Assembly: GCF_003952725.1 (NCBI RefSeq) | Contig: NZ_CP032509.1 | Location: forward strand, 1,388,001 to 1,452,000 | DNA length: 64,000 nt | Direction: 5' to 3' | Origin: Georhizobium profundi | GTDB lineage: Bacteria > Pseudomonadota > Alphaproteobacteria > Rhizobiales > Rhizobiaceae | Shown here: in pieces, positions 35,424 through 43,772 of the stretch | Layout of the letters: each line of letters opens with the position of its first letter | Position numbering within the stretch: position 1 is the first letter of the stretch | Made by a program: the position numbers and the translations under genes | The notes under the pieces: model-generated | The model's database searches: none | Told to the model about the DNA's origin: nothing | Seen by the model: only the letters and a program-made list of their open reading frames with translations

Positions 35424-35881
35424 CGCGCCGCATTCTTGGCCCAGTCCTCGCCCTGATTTGCTCTGTCATGGTCTGGACGGCTGCGATGGCCGATGGCGCC
35501 GGGGAAAAGGCTGTTGGAGCACCATTCTTTCCGCAGATGTCGCTTGAGGCGATGACGGCCATGCGGGAGCGGCCGCTGTTTGCGCCGTCCCGGCAAACGC
35601 CCGCGCCACCAGCACCTGCCATCGTTCAGCCTGTTGCCATTGCCGAACCCATGGCGCCACCGTCTGCGCCGCCATTGCCGGAGCCTGCCGTGCGGCTGGT
35701 CGGCGTCACGATCGGGGATGATTCAGGCTTTGCGATCATCGAGCACCAGCCGACGGGCGAGGTGCTACGGATGAAGGATGGCGCCTTACTCGATCGCTGG
35801 GTGCTGTCGGTCGTCGATGCGCGCACCATCGCCTTCGAACATGAGGGGAGGCGCGCGGTCTATGCCCTGTTTCAGCGATAG
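35420..35881 (+). CDS. GspC/PilP-like periplasmic protein with HR domain
   Basis: A 153-aa protein. A signal or anchor segment covers about residues 1-25, then a Pro/Ala-rich linker, then a small beta domain (PAVRLVGVTIGDDSGFAIIEHQPTGEVLRMKDGALLDRWVLSVVDARTIAFEHEG) with the pattern of the GspC homology-region domain. That domain contacts the secretin N0 domain in other systems. It would fill the GspC/GspN slot, which is otherwise vacant in this cluster. It overlaps gspM (ATGA) and is convergent with gspE. Confidence 0.68.
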   Translation: MTRRILGPVLALICSVMVWTAAMADGAGEKAVGAPFFPQMSLEAMTAMRERPLFAPSRQTPAPPAPAIVQPVAIAEPMAPPSAPPLPEPAVRLVGVTIGDDSGFAIIEHQPTGEVLRMKDGALLDRWVLSVVDARTIAFEHEGRRAVYALFQR

Positions 35882-35900
35882 GCGCGACTCATACCGTGCT

Positions 35901-37598
35901 TCAGATGGTGGCTTTCAGCAGCTCGTCGACGCTCGTCTGGCCGGCACACACTTTGGCATAGCCATCCTGCAGCATGGTGATCATCCCGCTCGACACGGCC
36001 GCGGCTTCGATGTCGCCGGCAGAGCTGCCCGCTCGGATCATGCCGCACAGCGTTTCGTCTATGCTGAGCACTTCGAAGATACCGATCCGGCCGCGGTAAC
36101 CGGTCTGTGCGCACTGGCTGCAGCCTTCGGCGCGGTAGATGATTGCATCGGCCTTCATCGTCAGACGACCGCTGTCGGCAAAGGGCTTGAGGGCTTGCCC
36201 GGCATTCTCGTCGACGGTCCGGCAATGTGGGCAAAGCTGCCGCACGAGGCGTTGGCCGACGACGCATCTGAGCGTCGCGTTGATCAGGAACGGCTCGACG
36301 CCGAGATCCACCAGTCGCGTCACGGCGTCGGCGGCGCTGTTGGTGTGCAGCGTCGTCAACAGCAGATGGCCGGTCAGTGCGGCCTGGATGCCGACGGCCG
36401 CCGTCTCGCCATCGCGCATCTCGCCGACCATCAGAATATCCGGGTCGTGGCGCAGGAAAGCGCGAAGCGCCGTGGCGAAATCCAGCGCGATGCCCGGCCG
36501 AACCTGGGTCTGGCTGATGCCGGGGATCTGGTACTCGATCGGATCTTCGACCGTCATGATCTTGCGGTCGGATCGGTTCAGCGCGGCGAGCGCCGCCGTC
36601 AGGGTCGTCGTCTTGCCGCTGCCGGTCGGGCCCGTCACCACGATCATGCCGTGCGGTTGCTCGAGATGCGCGCTGAACCTTGCAAGGTCATCGGGCGCCA
36701 TGCCGAGGCGGGCGAGATCGAGTGCGTGGGCTCCACGCGCCAGAAGTCGCATGACGAGGCTTTCGCCATGAAGGGCAGGGGCCGTGGCCACGCGAATGTC
36801 GGTTTCGAGCGTTCCGATGCGCATCCGGGCGCGTCCATCCTGCGGCAGGCGGCGTTCGGCGATGTTGAGGCCCGACAGGATCTTGACCCGCGAGATGATG
36901 CCGCGCGCGGTTTCCTCCGAGACACGCTCGTGCAGACGCAATACACCATCCACACGCAAGCGGACGCGTGCGCCGGCCTGCTCCATCTCGACATGGATAT
37001 CGGTGGCTCCCGCGATCAATGCCGCTTCCACAAGCCCGTCGACGGCGTTGACGATCGGGGCATCGCTCGCAAGGTCGTGCAGACGCTCGATCTCGCTTTC
37101 GCCGATGGGCGAAGGACGTTCCACCGCTGCGGCTGTTCCAGCGTGGCGCCGCTCGGACATCGCCTCATCGAAACGGGCAGCGAGCGCATCGAAGGACGCG
37201 ACAGCCAGCGGCACCTCTTCGCCCATGGCAAGCTGAAGGACGTCGATGTCTACGGTGCGGGTCGGGTCGGCGGTCGCAATGGCGACGGTGCCGTTCAATC
37301 GGCAGGGAAAGAGCCAGTTGCCGCGCAGGAAGCGGATCGACAGGCCTTCCAGCAGTTCGGGATCATAGGCGATCGACTGGTCATCCGCGCGCTGCAATCC
37401 ATGAAAGGCGGCGATGGCATCCGCAAGGCGCGGCGCGGGTATCAAGGCCGCGTCGTGCAGATCGCTGTAAGACGTGCGTCCAGCTTGGCGAAGGTTTCCC
37501 AGAATAGGCTCGTTGCCGGACATGTATCCGTTGTTTTGCAGGAACGCGATAAAGGGCACCGGATCCCTGATTTGAGCATCTGTAACGAAAGCATCCAT
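35901..37598 (-). CDS. gspE: Type II secretion ATPase GspE
   Basis: A 565-aa secretion ATPase. An N-terminal GspL-binding-type domain (about 1-165) precedes the motor domain. Walker A is GPTGSGKTTTLT (Lys329), the Asp box IMTVEDPIEYQI, and Walker B DPDILMVGEMRDGETA; the His box is TGHLLLTTLHTNSA. A tetracysteine zinc site (CPHC..CSQC) lies in the C-terminal part. It powers pseudopilus assembly. Unusually it is on the opposite strand, facing the gspF-M operon tail to tail and divergent from gspD. Confidence 0.95.
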   Translation of the reverse strand: MDAFVTDAQIRDPVPFIAFLQNNGYMSGNEPILGNLRQAGRTSYSDLHDAALIPAPRLADAIAAFHGLQRADDQSIAYDPELLEGLSIRFLRGNWLFPCRLNGTVAIATADPTRTVDIDVLQLAMGEEVPLAVASFDALAARFDEAMSERRHAGTAAAVERPSPIGESEIERLHDLASDAPIVNAVDGLVEAALIAGATDIHVEMEQAGARVRLRVDGVLRLHERVSEETARGIISRVKILSGLNIAERRLPQDGRARMRIGTLETDIRVATAPALHGESLVMRLLARGAHALDLARLGMAPDDLARFSAHLEQPHGMIVVTGPTGSGKTTTLTAALAALNRSDRKIMTVEDPIEYQIPGISQTQVRPGIALDFATALRAFLRHDPDILMVGEMRDGETAAVGIQAALTGHLLLTTLHTNSAADAVTRLVDLGVEPFLINATLRCVVGQRLVRQLCPHCRTVDENAGQALKPFADSGRLTMKADAIIYRAEGCSQCAQTGYRGRIGIFEVLSIDETLCGMIRAGSSAGDIEAAAVSSGMITMLQDGYAKVCAGQTSVDELLKATI

Positions 37599-37806
37599 GT
37601 GGATTTTCTAGCGCCTTGCCGAGGGAAGCTGCATCGAGCCCATGGCTTATTGCAGGCTTTGACAATACCATTACGGCACTCGCCTTACGAATCAGTTTTC
37701 GGAAAAGTCGAGAGCGCGTTTTCTGTTCGGGGACAGCGAACGCTCGGGGTGCTTGCTTCGGCAATACATGCGCGGCGCGGCCGGTGGTGGGCCAGGAGGA
37801 ACGGCG

Positions 37807-39960
37807 TTGCCTAACAAGCGTAGTATCGGCGCTGTGGCCGCCTTCCTGCTTATGGTGCCCATCGTTGGCGGCTGCGCCAATTCCGAAGGCGGTGCCAATG
37901 TGGAGCGGCCTTCGGTCCTCAGTCAGGTTTTCCGGCCGGACTTTTCGGCACGGTCTCCGCGCAGCGGCGGCGGCAGCAATGTGGCTGGCGGCTCTCAAGG
38001 CAACCGGGAGATCGCGGCATCGCGCATTTTCGGCGCAAGCAACCCCGGCATCGATGGCACGGTGACCGGCCAGACGCCGACATCGACGAATGGCGGCGTG
38101 CAGCTCAATTTCGAAGATGCCGACCTGCGGGAATTCATCGACACGGTTCTCGGCCAGACCTTGCAAGTAAACTACACGGTCGACCCCAGCGTTTCCGGAA
38201 CCGTGACCTTGTCGACGGCGCGGCCGATCGGTCGCGACAGCCTGCTTGAGCTGCTGGAAGCCGTGCTGCGCGTCAACGGCGCGGAGCTCACGCGCAGTGG
38301 CGAAACATACCAGGTGATCGAGGCGACATCTGCGACGGCTTCGCGGGTCGATTACGCCAGGGCGGGGGCCGGCTATGGCCTCAGCATCATTCCCTTGCAG
38401 TTCATCTCACCGCAGACGCTCAGCCAGCTGATCAACGGATTTGGCGCGCGTCCCGGGTCCCTGCGGGTCGAGACCACGCGCAACTTGCTGATCGTGCTCG
38501 GCAGCTCCGCCGACCGGCGATCGGCAATCGAAACGGCCACCGCTTTCGACGTCGACTGGATGCAGGACCAGTCCGTCGGCATTCTGACCATGCGTACGGC
38601 AAAACCGGAGGCCGTCATTCCCGAGCTTGAGCGCATCTTCGCTGCGCAGGGCGGCGGCAGCGGCTCAAGCGTCATCCAGTTCATGCCAATGCCGCGACTG
38701 CAAGCCGTCCTCGCGGTTTCTCAGAACCGGTCGCTGATCGAACGCGCGCAGACCTGGGTCGAGCGGCTCGACCGCGAGAACGCCGATCTGGATGAAAGCG
38801 TCCACGTGTATCGGCTGAAGTACCGCGAAGCTTCAGTCGTTGCCGAACTTCTCAATCAGCTTTTCCAGGGTCAAAGCGCGAGCCCCTCGGACTCCTCGCT
38901 TGCACCAGCGGAGGATTTGACGCTGGCTGCAAGCGAGCCTCTGACCCAGGGAGAGCAGTTGATCGACGCGGCTTTCGGTGGCGACAATGCCGTATCGGGT
39001 GCTTTTACGGTGGCCTCGCAGCCGGTGCAGATTTTCAATGCGCCGACGGCCAGTGGCGGCATCCCGCGCATTCAGCCCGATACGTCCAACAATTCGATCA
39101 TCATCTACGGCGATCTCGATGCCCGCCAAAGGGCACTCTCGGCGCTTGGGCGCATCGACGTTCCGCAATTGCAGGTGGCGATCAACATCACCATGGCCGA
39201 GGTCCGGCTGACGGACGAGCTGCGCTATGGCGTCCAGTATTTCGTCAAGAGCCAGAATGTGGGGCTCGGCAGCGACAACGGATCGATCGGGCTGTTCAAC
39301 ACGCTCGCCGACAACATCGCGCGCGAACTGCCGGGCTTCAATTTCGTGGTCGGCAGCGAGTCCAGTCCGGACATCATCATCAATGCGCTCGATGCGGTAA
39401 CCGACGTGCAGGTGCTGTCGTCACCGTCACTCGTTGTGATGGAGAATGAGGAAGCGCGCTTCCAGGTGGGTGACCAGATTCCGATCGTCACGCGCACCGT
39501 CACGTCGGTCGAAGACGCGAATGCGCCGGTTAGCAACCAGGTCGAGTATCGCGACACGGGCATCATCATGCGCGTCCGGCCCCGCATTTCCGAAGATGGC
39601 ATCGTGACCATGCGGATCGAACAGGAAATCTCCGCGGTGTCCTCGAATGCGGGAACGCTGACGCCCGTCATCTCGAATCGCTCGATCTCGAGCAATGTTG
39701 CGGTGGTGGACGGACAGACCGTGCTCCTTGGTGGTCTGATCCGCGATCAGTCGGAAGCTGGCAAGGACGGGATCCCGGGTCTGCGACGCATGCGCGGCAT
39801 CGGCAATCTTTTCGGCAGCACCAACCGGTCCAACGAACGCACGGAGCTTCTGATCCTGATCCGCCCGTCGGTCATTCGCGATGGCAAGGATGCGCAGACG
39901 GTTGCGGAAGAGCTGCAGTCGCGCATGTGGGAACTGGGGCCGCGTTCCATCAAGCGCTGA
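37807..39960 (+). CDS. gspD: Type II secretion secretin GspD
   Basis: A 717-aa outer-membrane secretin. An N-terminal signal with a lipobox-like VGGC (about residue 22) precedes the N0 domain (NFEDADLREFIDTVLGQTLQVNYTVDPSVSGTVTLSTARP), N1-N3 repeats and the C-terminal secretin domain. The latter shows VLSSPSLVVMENEEARFQVGDQIPIV and VDGQTVLLGGLIRDQ. The start is set at TTG 37807 because AGGAGGA lies six bases upstream; the frame is open further back. GspD forms the pore through which folded proteins leave the cell. The divergent gap to gspE is about 208 bases. Confidence 0.94.
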   Translation: MPNKRSIGAVAAFLLMVPIVGGCANSEGGANVERPSVLSQVFRPDFSARSPRSGGGSNVAGGSQGNREIAASRIFGASNPGIDGTVTGQTPTSTNGGVQLNFEDADLREFIDTVLGQTLQVNYTVDPSVSGTVTLSTARPIGRDSLLELLEAVLRVNGAELTRSGETYQVIEATSATASRVDYARAGAGYGLSIIPLQFISPQTLSQLINGFGARPGSLRVETTRNLLIVLGSSADRRSAIETATAFDVDWMQDQSVGILTMRTAKPEAVIPELERIFAAQGGGSGSSVIQFMPMPRLQAVLAVSQNRSLIERAQTWVERLDRENADLDESVHVYRLKYREASVVAELLNQLFQGQSASPSDSSLAPAEDLTLAASEPLTQGEQLIDAAFGGDNAVSGAFTVASQPVQIFNAPTASGGIPRIQPDTSNNSIIIYGDLDARQRALSALGRIDVPQLQVAINITMAEVRLTDELRYGVQYFVKSQNVGLGSDNGSIGLFNTLADNIARELPGFNFVVGSESSPDIIINALDAVTDVQVLSSPSLVVMENEEARFQVGDQIPIVTRTVTSVEDANAPVSNQVEYRDTGIIMRVRPRISEDGIVTMRIEQEISAVSSNAGTLTPVISNRSISSNVAVVDGQTVLLGGLIRDQSEAGKDGIPGLRRMRGIGNLFGSTNRSNERTELLILIRPSVIRDGKDAQTVAEELQSRMWELGPRSIKR

Positions 39961-39964
39961 ACCG

Positions 39965-40564
39965 ATGTCCATGATGTCGAGGGCAGAGCTGATCGGGATT
40001 GGTGCCGGTGCAGCAGGGCTAACGGTTGCCATCGCCTTGACGTCACAGGGAGACTTCGACCCGACATGGCCGTTCGCGCTGTGGCTTGGCGCTCTCTGCC
40101 TCGCGATTGCTGTCGAGGATGTGCGCCACCTGCGCGTCGCCGATAGCGCCAATGCGCTTCTGTTTGCCGGTGGTTGCACCTGGCAGGTCCTGCAGTCGCA
40201 AGGGGAAGTCTTCGAAACGCTCATGCTCGCGCTTCTGGCCTGCGTCATCTGCGGCGGGGCGTTGTTGGCGGTGCGCGCACTGCATGCGCGCATCACCGGA
40301 CGCATCGGGCTCGGGCTCGGCGATGTCAAATTCTGTAGTGCCGCCGCGGCATGGACGGGCCTATCTGGATTTCCGTTCATGCTCTTGCTGGCAAGTCTCA
40401 CGGCCTTGATCGTCTTCGGTCTCATAAGCGTGACCCGCTCTGGCTGGGGCAGGCAGCGGCGATTGCCGTTCGCGGCCTTCCTGGCGCCGGCGCTGTTCAT
40501 GGCCTGGCTGGGGAGCGCCTCTTCCGCCGGTTCTTTTCTGGACGGGGTGTTTCTGAGCCCCTGA
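39965..40564 (+). CDS. gspO: Prepilin peptidase GspO/PilD, catalytic domain only
   Basis: A 199-aa A24 aspartyl prepilin peptidase with about six hydrophobic helices. The two catalytic aspartates are in AIAVEDVRHLRVAD and GLGLGDVKFCSA (the GxGD motif). The N-terminal methyltransferase-like zinc domain of full-length PilD is absent, as in CpaA/TadV-type peptidases. It would process the gspG-K prepilins encoded in this cluster. It follows gspD by four bases. Confidence 0.88.
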   Translation: MSMMSRAELIGIGAGAAGLTVAIALTSQGDFDPTWPFALWLGALCLAIAVEDVRHLRVADSANALLFAGGCTWQVLQSQGEVFETLMLALLACVICGGALLAVRALHARITGRIGLGLGDVKFCSAAAAWTGLSGFPFMLLLASLTALIVFGLISVTRSGWGRQRRLPFAAFLAPALFMAWLGSASSAGSFLDGVFLSP

Positions 40565-40678
40565 TTATCGTGGGTTCGGCCCTTGGTCGCTTATCAGGCT
40601 GACTTTCGTCCAGTTGTTCAAGGCGCTGCGCAATCGTAGACTTTTTTCAATTTGATCCGCTGCTGGAGTGCATCGACG

Positions 40679-42064
40679 ATGCTTGGCGGGCCCATGGGAC
40701 GCTTGTCACTTTCGCTTCGTTTTGCTTTGGCCGGTGCGGTCGTTCTGATCTTAGGAACGATGATTATCGGAAGCTGGGTCGTTGCCCGGATTTCCAGTGG
40801 CGTGACCGCCAATGTCGCGATTTCAACCGCGCTGGTTGTCGACGGGTTGGTGACGCCCATCGCCCAGGAGCTGAAGGACAAAAACGTTCTCTCTATCGGG
40901 CCCGTTCGGGCGCTCGACGAGTTGCAGAAGAGTGCTCCGCTCGTCAATCGCGTCGTTGGCATGCGCATCTGGAAGCCTGATGGACGTGTCGCCTACAGCA
41001 ACGATTTCGACATGATCGGCATGCACTTCACGCCTTCCGACGAATTGCGGCGGGCGATCGCTGGAGAGGTCGTGGCAAGCCGCGATTCACTTCATGACGA
41101 CGAAAGTGCCCGCGTCGCCGCGCTCGGTGTGCCGCTCCTCGAAATCTACAGCCCCGTCCGCGACCGCTGGACAGGCGAAGTTCTGGCGGTGGCCGAATTC
41201 TACGAGGATGCAACGAAGCTCGAGGCGATGCTGGCGCAGGCGCGCCGGCAATCCTGGCTCGTCGTCATCGCGACGATGAGCGGCATGGGGCTTCTTCTGT
41301 TCGGTGTCGTGCATGGCGGCAATCGGCTGATCGAACGGCAGAAGACCGCGCTGCAAGACGAAATCGAGCGCGTTGCCGCGATGTCGCATCAGAACGCCAC
41401 GCTGAGAGAGCGGATCGAGCGGGCTTACACGCTGTCGACCGAACTCAACGAGCGCTATCTGCGGCGCGTGAGTGCCGATCTGCACGATGGACCGGCGCAA
41501 CTCGTCGGGCTCGCTTCGCTCAGGATCGGCAGCCTTCGCGACAGTGCCGACGAAATGCGGCGCCGCTCCGAAGCGGGGCTCGTGCAGCAGGTACTGGGTG
41601 AAGCGATGAGCGACATCCGCACGATCTGCCATGGATTGTCGCTGCCGCAGATCGAGAACCAGTCTCTGACCGAGCTGCTCTGGGATGCCGTTCGATCACA
41701 CGAACGTCGAACCGGCACGAAGGTGGAACTCAGCGTCTGCAACGACGATCTCGACCTGCCGGTTCACCTGAAAATCTGTTGCTACCGCTTCGTGCAGGAA
41801 GGCCTGAACAATGCTTTCCGACACGCTGGCGGGAACGACCAGTCGGTGCTTTGCCACCTGGAGCACGGCGTGCTGCATCTCAGCGTGACGAACGGGCCCT
41901 ATCGGCCGGATCACCTCAGGCCTCCCAACGAGCGCAAAAGCTTAGGACTGGAGGGGCTTCAAGGTCGGTTGGAAGCATTGGGCGGCCGGTTCCATTTCGA
42001 GACATTTCCCCAGACCGGCAGCCGGCTGGAAATGTCCGTCCAAGTTGAAAGGATTGCGGCATGA
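40679..42064 (+). CDS. NarL-type sensor histidine kinase (pair 2)
   Basis: A 461-aa membrane kinase. Transmembrane helices lie at about residues 12-36 and 195-215, with a periplasmic sensor domain between them (MRIWKPDGRVAYSNDFDMIG). The HisKA_3 box is DLHDGPAQLVGL (His269), followed by a HATPase_c domain (CCYRFVQEGLNNAFRHAG, GLEGLQGRLEALGG). It closely parallels the kinase at 10224-11711, down to the EIYSPVRDR..TGEVLAVAEFY stretch. The start may be ATG 40679 or 40694. Coupled to the next gene by ATGA overlap. The signal is unknown. Confidence 0.9.
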   Translation: MLGGPMGRLSLSLRFALAGAVVLILGTMIIGSWVVARISSGVTANVAISTALVVDGLVTPIAQELKDKNVLSIGPVRALDELQKSAPLVNRVVGMRIWKPDGRVAYSNDFDMIGMHFTPSDELRRAIAGEVVASRDSLHDDESARVAALGVPLLEIYSPVRDRWTGEVLAVAEFYEDATKLEAMLAQARRQSWLVVIATMSGMGLLLFGVVHGGNRLIERQKTALQDEIERVAAMSHQNATLRERIERAYTLSTELNERYLRRVSADLHDGPAQLVGLASLRIGSLRDSADEMRRRSEAGLVQQVLGEAMSDIRTICHGLSLPQIENQSLTELLWDAVRSHERRTGTKVELSVCNDDLDLPVHLKICCYRFVQEGLNNAFRHAGGNDQSVLCHLEHGVLHLSVTNGPYRPDHLRPPNERKSLGLEGLQGRLEALGGRFHFETFPQTGSRLEMSVQVERIAA

Positions 42065-42726
42065 ACAGTGCCATACGGCTCGTGGTGGTCGACGATCATC
42101 CCCTTTATCGCGATGGCGTGGTGCGCACGCTGAAGGAGCATGACGGTCTGGAGGTGGTCGGCCAGGGTGGATCGGCCGACGATGCGGTGCTGCTGTGCAT
42201 GGCGCACAAGCCGGATGTCGCCTTGCTCGACGTGTCGATGCGCGGTGGCGGCATCGCTGCCGCCGGTCGGGTGATGGACGCCGTGCCCGACACGAAGGTG
42301 ATGATGCTGACGGTCTCGGAACAGGACACGGACGTTATCAATGCCTTGGAACAGGGCGTCAAAGGCTATGTCCTGAAGGGCGTGGAAGGCAGCGAACTCG
42401 TCTCGATCATTCACCGGGTGGCATCCGGCGAATCCTACGTCGCGCCGTCGCTTGCGGCGGGACTGCTGGTTTCGATGAAGCTGACGATGAAGCGCAATGG
42501 CGAGGGCACGCGCGCCAGCATGCTGACGGAACGGGAGGAGGGCATTCTCCGGCTCGTCTCGCTCGGATGCTCCAACAAGGAGATCGGGCGCCATCTCGAT
42601 CTGCAGGAAAAGACGGTCAAGCATTACATGACCGGCATTTTGCAGAAGCTGAATGTGCGCAACCGCGTGGAGGCCGCCGTCGTCGCCCGCGAGCAGCTCG
42701 GCATGCGCCCGGGCGACAGCGCGTAA
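42061..42726 (+). CDS. NarL/FixJ-type response regulator (pair 2)
   Basis: A 221-aa regulator. The receiver has DDH at residues 10-12, phosphoacceptor Asp57 (LLDVSMRG), and Lys in YVLKG. The LuxR-type helix-turn-helix is LTEREEGILRLVSLGCSNKEIGRHLDLQEKTVKHYMTGILQKLNVRNR. Translationally coupled to the kinase gene (ATGA at 42061-42064), so they are partners. It is a paralogue of the regulator at 9305-9994; the DNA-recognition helices (EKTVKHYMT) are identical in their core. They may therefore share targets. Confidence 0.93.
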   Translation: MNSAIRLVVVDDHPLYRDGVVRTLKEHDGLEVVGQGGSADDAVLLCMAHKPDVALLDVSMRGGGIAAAGRVMDAVPDTKVMMLTVSEQDTDVINALEQGVKGYVLKGVEGSELVSIIHRVASGESYVAPSLAAGLLVSMKLTMKRNGEGTRASMLTEREEGILRLVSLGCSNKEIGRHLDLQEKTVKHYMTGILQKLNVRNRVEAAVVAREQLGMRPGDSA

Positions 42727-42765
42727 GCGTCCTTCCGATCGCGCTTCCGGTCTGAAAATCTCGAA

Positions 42766-42801
42766 CAAAAGAAAACCGGCAGCGGCCGAAGCCGCTGCCG
42801 G
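42766..42801 (-). terminator. Rho-independent terminator for the minus-strand Gly/Asp-rich gene
   Basis: An 11-bp stem CCGGCAGCGGC / GCCGCTGCCGG with the stable loop CGAA. On the minus strand it is followed by TTTTCTTTTG. It lies 26 bases beyond the stop of the gene at 42828-43457 and 50 bases after the response-regulator stop. It may serve both, but has a T-run only on the minus strand. Confidence 0.85.
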
Positions 42802-42827
42802 ATCGCTGAACCCCTTGGGGGCGGGGG

Positions 42828-43457
42828 CTAGAAGGCGGAGTTCAGCCGATCGATGTCAGACTGTGTCGCCGCTCTCTCGACGACAGTCTGGTTGGTTGGA
42901 TCCTTCAGTTCATAACGGCCGTTTTCGACTTCTTCTTTCCAGCCGTCGCTGTAGGTTACTTCAAGGGCAGTGCCCTCGCTTTCTGCTTTCGCGACCGAGC
43001 CGCGTTCGCGATCCGGCGAGAAGAATTCCGCCAGGTTGGACGGCCTGCTATCGCGGCCGTGTCTTCCGTGGTGATCGTCGTCGTCATCGTCGTGCCGGCC
43101 ATGTCGCCTGTCGTCGTCGCGATCCCTGTCTCGGCCGCGATCGTCGGCCCGGTCACCACGATCGTGGTCGTCGCCGCCCCGATCATCGCCGCCACGGTCA
43201 TCGCCGCCTCGGTCACCACCATGGTCATCGCCGCCACGGTCATCGCCTCCACGATCGCCACCGCCATGATCGCCACCGCCATCGCTGTCGCCGCCGCCGC
43301 GACCGGAGCTGTCGCCATCCTTTGCAAAGGACTGGCCGAACTTGAGCTCCAAACGCATCCCCCCATCGCTGTCCTTGACTAGGCCGCCGGTCAGCGCCAT
43401 TCCGGCTGATACGACCGCCATCGCCAACAGTGTTCGATTGAGTTTTGCCAATGTCAT
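42828..43457 (-). CDS. Secreted Gly/Asp/Arg-rich low-complexity protein of unknown function
   Basis: A 209-aa protein. An N-terminal signal-like segment (TLLAMAVVSAGMALTGGL) comes first. Residues about 48-140 are a low-complexity tract of GGDDRGGDD-type repeats that shifts into RDRDDD/HGRH. A folded-looking C-terminal part (ALEVTYSDGWKEEVENGRYELKDPTNQTVVERAATQSDIDRL) resembles small periplasmic domains with a PepSY-like or heme/metal-binding flavour, but is not assigned. ATG 43457 has AAGGAG ahead, and a clear terminator follows. Convergent with the second kinase/regulator pair. The acidic Asp/His tract suggests cation binding (inference). Confidence 0.8.
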   Translation of the reverse strand: MTLAKLNRTLLAMAVVSAGMALTGGLVKDSDGGMRLELKFGQSFAKDGDSSGRGGGDSDGGGDHGGGDRGGDDRGGDDHGGDRGGDDRGGDDRGGDDHDRGDRADDRGRDRDRDDDRRHGRHDDDDDDHHGRHGRDSRPSNLAEFFSPDRERGSVAKAESEGTALEVTYSDGWKEEVENGRYELKDPTNQTVVERAATQSDIDRLNSAF

Positions 43458-43772
43458 CGAATGCTCCTTGGATATCCGCCACGTGTATTCGTAGTTGCTT
43501 TCATAATCGCCGAAAATCCGGCCCGGACCGATGCGCGAGGCTGCGGCCCCTGGGTCGGTCGCGGGTTCGGACCATGGGCTGAACTGTTTCAGACCTGCAC
43601 ATCAGGACATGGCGAAGCCGTGATGGGCTCAAACGCGCCCATTTCCGCCAAACTGCCTGTGGATGGGCGGTCTGATGGCCCGGCAAAGGTCGCTTGCGGC
43701 CGGGTTTGCTTCTAAAGTCCAGTGTTTCTGCCATTGCGTCGGGTCTGAAACCGTCAGCCCGCTGAGGACATC
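43458..43772. other. Intergenic region between divergent genes, nothing recognised
   Basis: About 315 bases between the Gly/Asp-rich gene and the YhaO-like gene. Short open frames exist but lack a ribosome binding site and similarity. Promoters for both divergent genes are expected here; no clear operator was found. Confidence 0.45.

Noticed and set aside
35778..37814. Open frame of 678 codons on the plus strand
   Set aside because: It is antisense to gspE, which carries complete Walker and zinc motifs; the plus-strand product has no recognisable sequence.
43059..43382. Plus-strand frame encoding an Ile/Val/Ala-rich protein
   Set aside because: It is the complement of the Gly/Asp repeat tract of the minus-strand gene, which has signal peptide, ribosome binding site and terminator.
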